Part shown: one piece after another, positions 28,061 through 37,750 of the stretch
How the letters are laid out: the number at the start of each line of letters is the position of its first letter
Numbering within the stretch: position 1 is the stretch's first letter
Assembly: GCA_021790815.1 (NCBI GenBank)
Contig: JAJYFT010000005.1
Coordinates: 1 to 57,314 of the forward strand
Length of the DNA: 57,314 bases
Origin: Actinomycetes bacterium
GTDB lineage: Bacteria > Actinomycetota > Acidimicrobiia > Acidimicrobiales > JABEUL01
Reading direction: 5' to 3'
Made by a program: the position numbers and the translations under genes
Notes under the pieces: model-generated
Databases searched by the model: none
What the model saw: the letters and a program-made list of their open reading frames with translations, nothing else
Told to the model about the DNA's origin: nothing

Positions 28061-30367
28061 ATGAAGATATCCGACGCCGATAAATCACATGTGAACCAAG
28101 CTGCTTCAAGCCTCAAACATTCAAGAGGCAAACATCAAAAACGAGCTCTTGGTGCGATTGCGCTATGTTCATTGCTTCTCTCCATTGCGCTTGGTGCATG
28201 TTCAAACAGCGTTAATTCAAGTTCTACATCAGCCTCTATAAGTGGCATGGGCGATACCAGTGGTTTAGTTTCGCCGAGTTGGTGGAAAGCTCGTCAAATA
28301 GGGTACTTAAAGTATGTGAATTCATCACCACTCGATCCAACTAACGTATATTCGATAATTGATCACATTGCTTGGTTAAAACTCGGGCACAGCAGTGCCT
28401 GGAATCCACAGGACGTTACGGTGGCAGATTTTGCACCCACATTTGCCCACATAAAAGCTGAAGATGATACAACAGACTTTGACGTTAACTTACTTTTGTT
28501 CCTTTGGACTAACTATCACAGTTCACTAAGTCCTCAGGTGCAAAGTGCTATCCAAGAGGCTCTACTTTCATTTAAGTATTGGTACACAGAGCCAACTCCA
28601 AGTGGAATTACAGACAACCAAGACTTTTGGACTGAAAATCATCAAATCATTTACTTCTCAGATCAGTATATTGCAGGACAGACATTTGAGAACTCTATTT
28701 TTTCAATCGATGGCAAAACGGGTAAAGTCCACATGCAAGAAGCTGCTTCTTTAATCAATCAATGGATGAATCTCCGAGCACACTACGGTTTTTCAGAATG
28801 GCTTTCAGATCCCTACTATACGGAAGATTTGATGGGACTACTACTGCTGGCTGACCATGCAAACGACATGACGATTGCTCGAAAAGCAGAGATGCTCTTA
28901 GACATACTATTTTTTGATATGGCAATTAATAGCCACGACAACATTTTGGCTTCTACCCACGGTCGCAGCTACGCTCAAAAAGATACCAACGGGAATCAAG
29001 AGAGCACAACCAGCATTGAACAACTAATCCTTGAAAAAGGAACCCCTAACTATCAGAGCTTGGAACAAAGTGCGCTGCTAGCTGTATCGAATCGCTACCG
29101 TCCACCTGAAGTCCTACGCAAAATTGCTAACGATCCACGAACCATTACAGTAAATGAACAGGCTGGGATTCCACTTAACGCAGTTGCCCCAATTAACAGT
29201 GCAAACAAAGTGGCACCCTATGGACTTAGCTTTACGAATCCTAATGACTTAATAGATTGGTGGGGAATGGGTGCCCAACTTACTTGGCAAGTTGGCCCGC
29301 TGAGCTTAGCAACGATTAATAAGTACAATCTGTGGAGCAACGCTACGTTTTCTCCAGCAATTCCTTTTAAGTCTGTCATTGAAAATGATAACGCTTCTCA
29401 ACTTCAAAAGCTTGCTCTGTCAGTAGCAAATGAAATCGACTCTCCCCTTCTAAGCCAGGCAGCCTGGACTACTTGGCGATCCTCAGATGTCTCTCTTTCA
29501 AGTGTTCAAAATTGGAGAGTAGGACAGAGAGCTGGCCAAGTACATGTTTGGCAAGCCTCAATAAACCCAAATGCTGAAGTTTATACAAATAGCCCATCAA
29601 TTCCTTTATCAAACGATGAATTTGACTCAGGTGGCGCATATTGGGCTGGTGAGGCATACTCTCCAAGTAGTGGTCAGGATAAAAATGTCGGCATATTTAT
29701 GTACTCACCAGGATATACTCCTATTCCATCTCTAGGTACTTACTTCAATTATCCAGGGTTTACCCATGCTTACTTTCCAACCCAATATTTTGATCAGGTT
29801 GTGCAGTCAGGGAATTGGACGATTGGACGATCAGGAAGTGGATATATTGCTCTATGGTCATGGAGAACGCCAACTTGGAGAACAACTCCTTCCACCTCCG
29901 CATCACAACCAATGACAGCTCCATTTGACCTACAAGCTTTAGGTGGACCGGACAACGTATGGATTACCGAAGTTGGTTCTGCGTCACAGTGGCAGTCTAA
30001 AGCTGGGACAGGAGGAAACCCATTTAATGCATTTGTCAGTGCTATTGAAAGTTCAAACCCACAAGTTACCCCACTTGAATCTAACCATGTTCCATGCCCT
30101 TCCACGCCAACAATTTGCACCGGACATCAGCCTTCTGATGGCTTTAACGTTTCGTATAACTCGCCAACCATTGGTCAAATTAGCTTTGGGACCTACTCAC
30201 CCTTTAAGGTGAACAACTCTCAACTTAATTTAACGCCTGGAGATAGATATAACACGCCATTCGCAGTTGTCCCATTTGGTTCTCAAGATTATAATATTCA
30301 GGACGGTGGATGGTCATTAGACCTTAACTTTAATAATTCTTCTTTGACAAGCAGTGGACCAAAGTAA
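28061..30367 (+). CDS. Large exported lipoprotein, possible (alpha/alpha)-toroid carbohydrate-active enzyme
   Basis: 768 aa. A basic N-terminus and hydrophobic core end in the lipobox LGAC (Cys47), followed by a Ser-rich linker, so it is a lipid-anchored surface protein. The next ~400 residues are helical with WTENHQIIYFSDQYIAG, reminiscent of the Asn-His motif region of alginate/chondroitin lyase toroids; the C-terminal half looks beta-rich. I do not recognise the family with certainty. Under LacI control beside sugar oxidoreductase genes, a role in degrading or binding a glycan is likely. Confidence 0.6.
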   Translation: MKISDADKSHVNQAASSLKHSRGKHQKRALGAIALCSLLLSIALGACSNSVNSSSTSASISGMGDTSGLVSPSWWKARQIGYLKYVNSSPLDPTNVYSIIDHIAWLKLGHSSAWNPQDVTVADFAPTFAHIKAEDDTTDFDVNLLLFLWTNYHSSLSPQVQSAIQEALLSFKYWYTEPTPSGITDNQDFWTENHQIIYFSDQYIAGQTFENSIFSIDGKTGKVHMQEAASLINQWMNLRAHYGFSEWLSDPYYTEDLMGLLLLADHANDMTIARKAEMLLDILFFDMAINSHDNILASTHGRSYAQKDTNGNQESTTSIEQLILEKGTPNYQSLEQSALLAVSNRYRPPEVLRKIANDPRTITVNEQAGIPLNAVAPINSANKVAPYGLSFTNPNDLIDWWGMGAQLTWQVGPLSLATINKYNLWSNATFSPAIPFKSVIENDNASQLQKLALSVANEIDSPLLSQAAWTTWRSSDVSLSSVQNWRVGQRAGQVHVWQASINPNAEVYTNSPSIPLSNDEFDSGGAYWAGEAYSPSSGQDKNVGIFMYSPGYTPIPSLGTYFNYPGFTHAYFPTQYFDQVVQSGNWTIGRSGSGYIALWSWRTPTWRTTPSTSASQPMTAPFDLQALGGPDNVWITEVGSASQWQSKAGTGGNPFNAFVSAIESSNPQVTPLESNHVPCPSTPTICTGHQPSDGFNVSYNSPTIGQISFGTYSPFKVNNSQLNLTPGDRYNTPFAVVPFGSQDYNIQDGGWSLDLNFNNSSLTSSGPK

Positions 30368-30406
30368 GGATACTTTCTGACACGCTCTAAAAAGTAGATT
30401 TCATAC

Positions 30407-30437
30407 TTGGCTGACTTGCACAAATTGAATCAGCCAA
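30407..30437. terminator. Stem-loop between convergent genes
   Basis: TTGGCTGA and TCAGCCAA form an 8-bp stem with a 15-base loop, 40 bp after the lipoprotein gene and before the convergent regulator's end. There is no strong T-run, so it is a weak or bidirectional terminator at best. Confidence 0.4.
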
Positions 30438-30484
30438 AAGTTGAGATACTCAACAATTCTCGACGGCTTTGTGAGTTATTAGGC

Positions 30485-30521
30485 TTTTAACACAGTATGT
30501 TTTAACACAGTATGTTTTAAC
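30485..30521. repeat. 15-bp tandem repeat (2.5 copies) at the regulator 3' end
   Basis: TTTTAACACAGTATG is repeated exactly twice, followed by TTTTAAC, running into the stop codon of the LacI-type gene. The role is unknown; it may be slippage. Confidence 0.7.
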
Positions 30522-31503
30522 AAGGTGCCGTTGAACCTCTCGGAATCAAGTAGGGACTTACTTTAACTAAAAGTTCCGATTCTCCATGAATTCTTTTGTC
30601 CATTAGTTCAAGTGCAACTTCACCGATCCTATTTAATGGAGCTACGATAGATGTTAAACTCGGAATCATAATTTCACCAATTGGGAGTCCATCGGACCCT
30701 ACCACACTTACCTCGTTAGGAACGCCTACTCCGAATCCAGTTAAACCAACAATTACTCCTAAAGCTTGGAGATCGTTAAACGCCGCCACAGCGGTTACTC
30801 TTAAAGACCGTATTTCTTTTGCACAACTCTTTCCCCCTTCGAAATTAGGCTCAACCGCTTTTAGCAAAGAAATATTTAGTTCTCTTCTGCTTTTTATGAG
30901 ATTACTCAGTACTTTGTTTCTAATTTTAGTCGACCAAAAAGAACGTGGACCAGAAACAACTGCGATATTTGTGTGTCCTAAAACCATCAAGTGTTCTATC
31001 GCAAGCTTTATAATTGCTTCTTGGTCAATAACTACAGATGTGTTCTTGCCACCCTCACTGTTGACAAATACAACTGGAACCCCCAAGGCAGCTTTTGCCA
31101 GTTCGTTAGGATCTGACACTGGAGCACAGACGATTATGCCATCCACGTTTCTAGCAAGGGAGATTATAGCTTCTCTTTCCTCCATTGCACTGCTGTTGCA
31201 GTCAGCAAATAGCACTAATCTTTCTGATCTTCTAGCCGTGTACTGTACTGAATGCGCTATAGCAGCAAAGAATGGATTCATGATGTCCGGTACGATGATT
31301 GCAATGGTTGCACTTTTCCCACCTGCAAGGTGTCGTGCTGCAAGATTCGGAACGTATCCTGTCTCCTCAACAGCCTTAATAACTTTTTCTCTCGTTTGTG
31401 AATTCACCAGTTCGGGACGTGACAGCACCCTAGACACAGTTCCGGGATGCACACCTGCTAAGCGTGCTACATCATTTAGCGTAACCGAATTTGCCATGCG
31501 CAC
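30517..31503 (-). CDS. LacI-family transcriptional repressor
   Basis: 328 aa. The N-terminal helix-turn-helix VTLNDVARLAGVHPGTVSRVLSRP and hinge (AARHLAGGKS) are classic LacI, followed by a periplasmic-binding-like effector domain (IAIIVPDIMNPFFAAI). It probably senses a sugar and controls the divergent and own promoters through the GCAAGCGCTTGC-type sites at 28018 and 31615. The start may be the internal ATG two codons later (MANSVTLND). Confidence 0.93.
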   Translation of the reverse strand: MRMANSVTLNDVARLAGVHPGTVSRVLSRPELVNSQTREKVIKAVEETGYVPNLAARHLAGGKSATIAIIVPDIMNPFFAAIAHSVQYTARRSERLVLFADCNSSAMEEREAIISLARNVDGIIVCAPVSDPNELAKAALGVPVVFVNSEGGKNTSVVIDQEAIIKLAIEHLMVLGHTNIAVVSGPRSFWSTKIRNKVLSNLIKSRRELNISLLKAVEPNFEGGKSCAKEIRSLRVTAVAAFNDLQALGVIVGLTGFGVGVPNEVSVVGSDGLPIGEIMIPSLTSIVAPLNRIGEVALELMDKRIHGESELLVKVSPYLIPRGSTAPC

Positions 31504-31614
31504 TCTATAGTTTTAGCAAAGTTAAATCCGTCGCATGGAGCATCGTGATTAAAAACTGTTGCCAAATCAATTAATCTATTTTCCATCGTTCATTAAAAGA
31601 CTATTACAATTTTT

Positions 31615-31626
31615 GCAATCGCTTGC
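31615..31626. promoter_or_regulatory. Second LacI-type operator upstream of the repressor gene
   Basis: GCAATCGCTTGC differs in one base from the palindrome at 28018 and keeps the TTGCA flank on its right side. It lies ~110 bp upstream of the repressor start, indicating autoregulation. Confidence 0.65.
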
Positions 31627-31783
31627 ACTTTTTAGGTAAAACCTTTCGAGAATTCAGCAATACATCGTCAACCTACTTATTTAGTGCTTGGTGAGCATTC
31701 TTCACCATCCCAGTAAGGAGTCCGAAACAGATCCAAACGCTTTTGGGACTTTATACCCTATTTTGCCAACCGCACATTACGTA

Positions 31784-31819
31784 AAGTATCAAGTATAACG
31801 TGATACTTATTACACGTTA
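31784..31819. promoter_or_regulatory. Overlapping inverted repeats before the MerR-type gene
   Basis: AAGTATCA-N9-TGATACTT (31784-31808) overlaps TAACGTG-N10-CACGTTA (31796-31819), both with perfect arms. Spaced dyads of this kind in a promoter region are typical MerR-family operators. They lie 39-74 bp before the gene. Confidence 0.6.
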
Positions 31820-31857
31820 CTTCAAAGATAGTAATTGATTTTTAGAGTGAGAATAGA

Positions 31858-32592
31858 GTGAAAAAACCAAAAGATTTTATTTCAATTGCAAAACTTGCGT
31901 ACCTATCAGGTGTATCGAGATCGACAATACACCACTACTTAATGGTTGGAATCGTTCCAGAGCCAATTAAGACGTCAAAAAACATGGCCTACTACGACCC
32001 AGCATCAGTCGAAATTATTAAAGTTGCGAAGGAGCTGAGATCTCGAAATATACCCATTTCGTCAGTTAAGGACATACTGCATAAGTACGGTACACAAAAA
32101 ACCAATGAACTCCTCACCCAGAGTAAGGATATAACGTTGGCACTTTTAGGACCTCTCAAACCACCGCACTCTAACAAGACGGAGTCTGAATTAAGCGCCT
32201 ACCCTAACATCACCCAAAGTTCATTAAAAGACTTAGAAATGTTAGGTTTAGTAAAAAGAGATGAATCAGGTCTCTTCGACAGTCTGAGCGTTGAACTTGT
32301 TGAAGTTCTTTCAAAAATGCGAGAACAAGGGATGAATGAAGATACTGGTTTTGAACCTAAAGATATGCAACTCTATATCGACGCAATAGGAAATCTGCTG
32401 GAACATGAGCTTGAATATTTCAATAAGCGACTACTCGATCAAGTGAACCCGGAAGAGTACCCGAATATCTTGCACGCTGCATTAGAGCACGCAGAAACTC
32501 TTTGTGTAGTCGTTAGAAGAAGATTACTTTTAAACATGCTCCAAAGAATGGAGAAAGAACCACAAACTCTAAACGAGTCGTATTCGGCATAG
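31858..32592 (+). CDS. MerR-family transcriptional regulator
   Basis: 244 aa from a GTG start. The N-terminal winged helix (ISIAKLAYLSGVSRSTIHHYL...AYYD) is MerR-type, with the usual Arg/Tyr recognition elements. The ~170-residue C-terminal part is helical and longer than in metal sensors, with a second HTH-like segment (NITQSSLKDLEMLGLVKR). It heads the oxidoreductase cluster to 40260 and probably controls it in response to a hydrophobic substrate or acyl compound. Confidence 0.85.
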   Translation: MKKPKDFISIAKLAYLSGVSRSTIHHYLMVGIVPEPIKTSKNMAYYDPASVEIIKVAKELRSRNIPISSVKDILHKYGTQKTNELLTQSKDITLALLGPLKPPHSNKTESELSAYPNITQSSLKDLEMLGLVKRDESGLFDSLSVELVEVLSKMREQGMNEDTGFEPKDMQLYIDAIGNLLEHELEYFNKRLLDQVNPEEYPNILHAALEHAETLCVVVRRRLLLNMLQRMEKEPQTLNESYSA

Positions 32593-32603
32593 AAGGAGGA
32601 TTA

Positions 32604-32948
32604 ATGAAAATAAGATCGAGAGGCCTCGGGAAAAGAGAGCTTCACGTTGACCTACACGAATTTTCCATTGAACAAGTAGGTTACGAAGTTGTATTAAGTG
32701 GGGTCACTCACGCACCGGTAACGTGGGAGACAAATATTCGCTTCCAAGCTGAAGATATTGGTGGTCTTATAAGAGTTGCGCTTAGCCCTAAAATACTTAA
32801 GCTGGCTCTAAGGTGGGCACTGCGCATGAAAACTCCGGAAACTCAAAATGAAGAAGTGAGTTGGGAGAGAAAAAGGACTTCAACCAAACTCCATCGCATA
32901 AACGATGAGGATCAAACCGCTTTAGAAGTAAGTGTTGATAAACACTAA
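32604..32948 (+). CDS. Hypothetical protein
   Basis: 114 aa with a strong SD (AAGGAGG) and an 11-bp gap from the MerR gene, so it is very likely real. I do not recognise a family. The first ~90 residues have beta-like alternation (ELHVDLHEFSIEQVGYEVVLSGV) and a basic helix; the last 25 are polar. Its position before the FAD enzymes suggests a role with them, perhaps an accessory or chaperone; this is inference. Confidence 0.7.
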   Translation: MKIRSRGLGKRELHVDLHEFSIEQVGYEVVLSGVTHAPVTWETNIRFQAEDIGGLIRVALSPKILKLALRWALRMKTPETQNEEVSWERKRTSTKLHRINDEDQTALEVSVDKH

Positions 32949-33003
32949 CTACTCAAATTTAGCTACGCATTCAGTTTGGCGCAATTAATCTAAGGAGTAC
33001 ATA

Positions 33004-34644
33004 TTGAAATCTGAATATGATGTTGTGATAGTAGGAGCAGGAGTGAATGGTCTCGCATGTGGAGCCTACCTAGCAAAGTGTGGACTAAGCGTTGCAATTG
33101 CTGAAGCTAGAAATGAGTGTGGTGCCTTTGCTCTAACTGAAGATCTTTTTGGGGGAGAAAATCCAACAGATACTCATGCAGCGGTATGCTTCTTGCCAAT
33201 GAGCCCTGTATGGGGGGACCTAGAACTTGACAAGTTCGGGTTCGAGCTACTTACCGGAAAGTCAGGGGCTGCAGTTGTCTGGCCTGATGGAAAGAACTAT
33301 GTTTACTACTACGATCTCGATCTACAGCGTCAAGAGCTAGAAAGGCTTAGCCAAAAAGATACCTTAACAACTATGAGTATGCGACAAAAACTGCTTCCTG
33401 ACGCACTTGATCTTCTATGGCGCTTCTTCACGCCTCCATCGAAAGAAGGTGAGGAACAGTTTTTTAACCTTGGGAAGTATGTCGGTATATCTCCAAGTGA
33501 GATGAGAAATTTAAACGGTCTTGAACTTCTAGACAACCTATTCGAAGATGAGCACGTAAAAATGCTCTGGTTAGCCGCAGCTGACATTGGCCTTTTTGGT
33601 GATGTTGCAATGAAAGGTGAGGGTTCAGTTGCAGTAATGCTTTCTTCACTGCTCGCAACAGGAACGCCTAAAGGAGGAATGCATACACTCGTTCATGCTC
33701 TTGTAAGGTGTTTTCGTTACTACGGTGGAACACTTTTTCTCAACGCCCCAGTAGAAAAAGTTGAAAAAATAAACAACTCGGATGCTAATAGCAATTTAGT
33801 TTATCTCTCACAAGACTCGCCGTATCAGATAAAAGAGTTAAAAGCAAACGATGCAGTTGTTTTCAACGTATCTCCTCCACTTGTAAAGAATATACTCGGA
33901 GAAAAAAGATTAGCCTTAGGAGATTCCAGCCTTTTATCAAAAATAAATTCCTGGGAGTCACAAGGCCATTGTGCATTTATCTCACACTTTTTAATCAATG
34001 GCCTTCCAAACTGGGGCTCTCGTGACTGGAATCCTGATGTTGATATATCACCTTTCATACTTCGCCCGTACGACTCTTGGGAACATGCACATATTTCTCA
34101 AGAACACTATCACAGAGGTGAGACCATGGAGGTATTGGGCGACATTGCAGAGATATACAACCAAACTGGTCAAGACCGATCGCGAATGAGCTCAAACGGC
34201 CGATGCACACTCTCAGTTGAGATTGAGTACCCAGTGTCTCTCGAACAGTATGGCGGATTTAAAGCATGGGACAACAAGGATTTGATCGATCAAGTGCACG
34301 AAGCTCACTCTGACATGATGGAAAAGTTAGCCCCAGGTTTTCGCTCCCAAATAGTTAACAGCCTGTACTTTACCCCCCTTGATAACTGGAGGAGAAACCC
34401 TTCAGCTGTTTTTGGTCATGAAATTGGTGGCGACAACAGTGGACCACAGTGGTATACCGGTCGAATACCACCAAGGTCTTCTATTCCTGGTCTATATTTC
34501 TCACAAGGTATTTGGCCTGCATCGTTAACACATCTTGGGAATGGATATGTAGCAGCAGGTTGTGTTGCGGAGGATTTAGGAGTGCGTAATCAAGATTGGT
34601 GGCGGTATGCACCAATGGAGAAGTTTATAGAGGGGTTTAAATGA
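33004..34644 (+). CDS. Phytoene-desaturase-like FAD-dependent oxidoreductase, subunit A
   Basis: 546 aa from a TTG start. The N-terminal dinucleotide-binding motif VIVGAGVNGLACGAYLAKCG and the C-terminal GLYFSQGIWPASLTHLGNGYVAAG are those of the CrtI/NAD(P)/FAD-dependent amine-oxidase-like superfamily. It overlaps the next gene, a homologue of similar size, by ATGA. The two probably act as a pair. They could desaturate or oxidise an isoprenoid or other hydrophobic compound; no phytoene synthase is present, so carotenoid synthesis is not supported. Confidence 0.8.
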   Translation: MKSEYDVVIVGAGVNGLACGAYLAKCGLSVAIAEARNECGAFALTEDLFGGENPTDTHAAVCFLPMSPVWGDLELDKFGFELLTGKSGAAVVWPDGKNYVYYYDLDLQRQELERLSQKDTLTTMSMRQKLLPDALDLLWRFFTPPSKEGEEQFFNLGKYVGISPSEMRNLNGLELLDNLFEDEHVKMLWLAAADIGLFGDVAMKGEGSVAVMLSSLLATGTPKGGMHTLVHALVRCFRYYGGTLFLNAPVEKVEKINNSDANSNLVYLSQDSPYQIKELKANDAVVFNVSPPLVKNILGEKRLALGDSSLLSKINSWESQGHCAFISHFLINGLPNWGSRDWNPDVDISPFILRPYDSWEHAHISQEHYHRGETMEVLGDIAEIYNQTGQDRSRMSSNGRCTLSVEIEYPVSLEQYGGFKAWDNKDLIDQVHEAHSDMMEKLAPGFRSQIVNSLYFTPLDNWRRNPSAVFGHEIGGDNSGPQWYTGRIPPRSSIPGLYFSQGIWPASLTHLGNGYVAAGCVAEDLGVRNQDWWRYAPMEKFIEGFK

Positions 34645-36263
34645 ATACTGATGTCGACGTTCTAGTAATTGGAGCCGGACCTAATGGACTCACATGTGCC
34701 GCTTACTTAGCAAGATGTGGTTTAAAGGTGAAAGTTGTTGAAGCGAACGTTGAAAGCGGAGGGGGTCTGATGACCCAAGAGATCTCTGGCTTTAAAGTCA
34801 ACAATCACGCTATCTACATGTTACTTGCTGAACAAATGCCTCCGTTCCACGACCTTGAGCTAGCTAAGTATGGAGTATCGTTTATCCGCCCAGATGCTCA
34901 GGCAGCTTTCTTATTTAACGACTCTTCCTTTGTGCTCTACTCAGACGTTGATCGTTCGACCCAGTCAATTTCGGCAATATCTCCCCAGGATGCTGAAACT
35001 TTCAAACAGCTTTACAACGACTTCAAAACTGCCTGCGATGCTTTTATTATTCCTGCCACCTACTACCCTCCAGTAGACCCACTCGAACAGATTGAGCTTC
35101 TTGAAAACTCTGGAGCAGTTGGACGATGGTTAAATGAATTAGCAGAACTCTCCCCGCGAGAAGTTATAGAAGGTTACGACTTTAAGGACGAACGGATTGA
35201 AGCTTCATTGCTCTATTTGACCAACATGTTTGGACTAGACCTTGACAGTGGGGGTATGGGATTCTTAACGCCAATCTACGTGTATCGACTTCTTCAAGCT
35301 GCGCTTGTTCGCGGTGGATCACATCAGATGGCATCGGCTCTTCGTCGAGCAATTGAACAGTATAAAGGTCAAATAGTTACCGCTCAGCACGTCAGGGAAA
35401 TAATAGTAAGAGATGGTGTCGCAAAAGGGGTTAATCTCGCAAATGGAGAAACAGTTTCTGCTCGTGTAATAATAAGTTCACTCAATCCAGAACAAAACTT
35501 CCTACAGCTTATTGATTCACGAGAAGTCCCAACATCCTTAATTGAGAGTTCAACAATGTGGGAGTGGGATGAAACTAGCCTATTCGTAGCAAACTACGGA
35601 ATTGTCGGTGATCCACCTAAATATCCTCTAAGCTCAGCAGCTGATAAAGCACTTAACGTTGTGATGGGAATTGAATCCAAACAAGATGTAATAGATCATT
35701 TCAACCAAGCTCAGAATGGTAAAGTCCCAACTGGCAAAATTGGTCACGGAAGTTGTCCATCGCTTTTTGACAATTTATTGGCACACAATCATCTGAAAGA
35801 GTACGGGAACTGTTCTGTTTTAAGATGGGAATGTTTAGCACCATACGATGTTGACTGGTCACATGAAAGACAACTACTTAGTGAAAGAGCCCTTATGCAG
35901 TGGTCGAACTATGCTCCTAACATTAAGAGTGCAAATGTTAGGCTCAACCTCCCATGGAGCCCTCAAGACATTGAAAGACATCTTCCGACCATGAAGCGAG
36001 GATCGATAAAACACGGAGCTTATACATCCATTCAAATGGGATATAACAGACCAAGCGATGACTGTTCGTCTTACAGAACCCCAATAGAAAACTTTTACGT
36101 TTGCGGTGCCAGCACCCATCCAGGGGGAATGGTTTTATTAGGCGGTGGCTACAACGCTGCAAACGTAGTTGCTCACGACTATAACTTTCCGGTATGGTGG
36201 GAGATTCCTAAGATGGTTAAAGAAGCGATAAACAACGGTTACCTTCCAAGGATGGAAGCCTAA
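34641..36263 (+). CDS. Phytoene-desaturase-like FAD-dependent oxidoreductase, subunit B
   Basis: 540 aa, a paralogue of the preceding gene with IGAGPNGLTCAAYLARCG at the N-terminus and FYVCGASTHPGGMVLLGGGYNAA at the C-terminus, where FAD is closed in. The ATG sits in the ATGA overlap, so synthesis is probably stoichiometric with subunit A. This copy keeps the family's GGG-type C-terminal glycine run better than subunit A. Confidence 0.82.
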   Translation: MNTDVDVLVIGAGPNGLTCAAYLARCGLKVKVVEANVESGGGLMTQEISGFKVNNHAIYMLLAEQMPPFHDLELAKYGVSFIRPDAQAAFLFNDSSFVLYSDVDRSTQSISAISPQDAETFKQLYNDFKTACDAFIIPATYYPPVDPLEQIELLENSGAVGRWLNELAELSPREVIEGYDFKDERIEASLLYLTNMFGLDLDSGGMGFLTPIYVYRLLQAALVRGGSHQMASALRRAIEQYKGQIVTAQHVREIIVRDGVAKGVNLANGETVSARVIISSLNPEQNFLQLIDSREVPTSLIESSTMWEWDETSLFVANYGIVGDPPKYPLSSAADKALNVVMGIESKQDVIDHFNQAQNGKVPTGKIGHGSCPSLFDNLLAHNHLKEYGNCSVLRWECLAPYDVDWSHERQLLSERALMQWSNYAPNIKSANVRLNLPWSPQDIERHLPTMKRGSIKHGAYTSIQMGYNRPSDDCSSYRTPIENFYVCGASTHPGGMVLLGGGYNAANVVAHDYNFPVWWEIPKMVKEAINNGYLPRMEA

Positions 36264-36316
36264 ACTATGACCTGGTTGGGTAAACCATTAGATACGTTTA
36301 GGAACGGAGCCTTGCA

Positions 36317-37750
36317 ATGAAACTACCGGCTCTAGGTTCAATAGTTGGCACAGAGACAGTTAGCTCTGATCTGGTTTTCAAAGTTGACAATCCAGCTACG
36401 GGCGACACTATATGCACACTAACTTCAGCCAACGCTGAAATTGTCACCAAAGCTGTAGAATCGTCACGAGATACTTATTCAAATATCTGGAGAGAGTCAT
36501 CACTTGGAAAACGACAGAAACTACTCAAATCCTTTTGTAATGTTTTAAGCGCAAACAAGGATAGGTTTGCAGAACTTGAATCTTGTGAAAATGGCGTACC
36601 TATAAATATCGTTAAACAGTTCTCAGCAAGTGCTCTTGTAAAAAACATGGAATTCTACGCATCACTGATCGATAAAGTATCAGGTGAAGTTATTTCAACT
36701 ACAGCAAATAATGCACTTGACTATGTTTTATATGTCCCATTTGGGATAGCTGCAATTATTACCGCTTACAATACCCCGAGTCTATTTTTAGGTTCAAAAG
36801 CTGGACCTGCTTTATGTGCTGGAAACGTCGTCATAATAAAACCTTCACCAATGGCCAGTCTTCCCGCACTTTTATTTGGAGAATTAGCTCTGGAAGCTGG
36901 AATCCCCCCAGGAGTCATAAATGTTATTGTAGGAGATTCACACACTTCAAAACTTTTGGTATCAAATCCTGACGTGGATATTATCTCTTTTACGGGCTCA
37001 AAACAAGCAGGAGTTGAAGTAGCAACACTGGCCGGCAAAAACCTCACTCCTACAATATTAGAACTCGGTGGCAAGTCACCTAGCATCATATTCGGAGATG
37101 CTGACCTTGATGCAGCGGCTTTCTCCAGTGCTCTGGGGGCTTTTGGTTTAAGTGGACAAGCGTGTGTTGCGGCAAGCAGAATTTACGTTTCAAGAGATGT
37201 TTACGATGAATTCTTGACTAAATTTGTGTCAATAACAAAACACTTTAAGATTGGAGATCCAAGTAACCCCGAAACGGTGCTCGGACCACTTATTTCTAAA
37301 GAGCATAAACAGAGTGTCGTTAAGGCAGTGAACACATTAGTAAAACATGGTGCTCAAATAGTAACTGGCCCGGAAGATTTAACTTATGAAGGCACTTTTA
37401 TGAGTCCAACAATTCTTTCCAGCGTTAATGATTCAAGTGAACTAACAGACTTGGAGATGTTTGGCCCAGTTACTACCGTACAAGCATTTGATAGCGAAGA
37501 AGAAGCTGTGGCCAAAGCTAATCGGACTTCATACGGATTAGGAGCGGCGGTTTGGACAAAGGACTTATCCAGAGCTCATAGAGTTGCTTCAAAGGTTGAA
37601 GCCGGAACTGTTTGGATAAATACATATGGAACAATCCCCCATACCGCGCCTTTTGGCGGATTCAAAGACAGCGGATATGGAAGAGAAGGAGGTAAATGGG
37701 GTTTGTATGGATTTCTTCAAAGCAAGAATATCTACATAAATTTAGCCTAA
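36317..37750 (+). CDS. NAD(P)-dependent aldehyde dehydrogenase
   Basis: 477 aa with all catalytic elements: Asn152 (AYNTPS), Lys175 (IIKPSP), Glu249 (LELGGKSP) and nucleophile Cys283 (SGQACVAASR). It oxidises an aldehyde to a carboxylic acid, probably the product of the preceding FAD enzymes, before CoA-dependent steps by the dehydrogenases downstream. It lies in the same direction after a 53-bp gap. Confidence 0.93.
   Translation: MKLPALGSIVGTETVSSDLVFKVDNPATGDTICTLTSANAEIVTKAVESSRDTYSNIWRESSLGKRQKLLKSFCNVLSANKDRFAELESCENGVPINIVKQFSASALVKNMEFYASLIDKVSGEVISTTANNALDYVLYVPFGIAAIITAYNTPSLFLGSKAGPALCAGNVVIIKPSPMASLPALLFGELALEAGIPPGVINVIVGDSHTSKLLVSNPDVDIISFTGSKQAGVEVATLAGKNLTPTILELGGKSPSIIFGDADLDAAAFSSALGAFGLSGQACVAASRIYVSRDVYDEFLTKFVSITKHFKIGDPSNPETVLGPLISKEHKQSVVKAVNTLVKHGAQIVTGPEDLTYEGTFMSPTILSSVNDSSELTDLEMFGPVTTVQAFDSEEEAVAKANRTSYGLGAAVWTKDLSRAHRVASKVEAGTVWINTYGTIPHTAPFGGFKDSGYGREGGKWGLYGFLQSKNIYINLA

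Larger units (their letters stand above)
31504..31857. other. Divergent regulator intergenic region
   Basis: Holds the LacI-type operator (31615) and the MerR-type dyads (31784-31819). Between them is GC-richer sequence with no recognised gene. Confidence 0.5.

Noticed and set aside
30596-31510. 304-aa plus-strand ORF opposite the LacI-type gene
   Set aside because: It is the antisense shadow of a clear LacI repressor and has no recognisable domain.
33004-37750. Carotenoid (staphyloxanthin-like) biosynthesis cluster
   Set aside because: The desaturase-like and aldehyde dehydrogenase genes fit superficially, but no phytoene or squalene synthase or glycosyl/acyltransferase is present, and acyl-CoA dehydrogenases follow.
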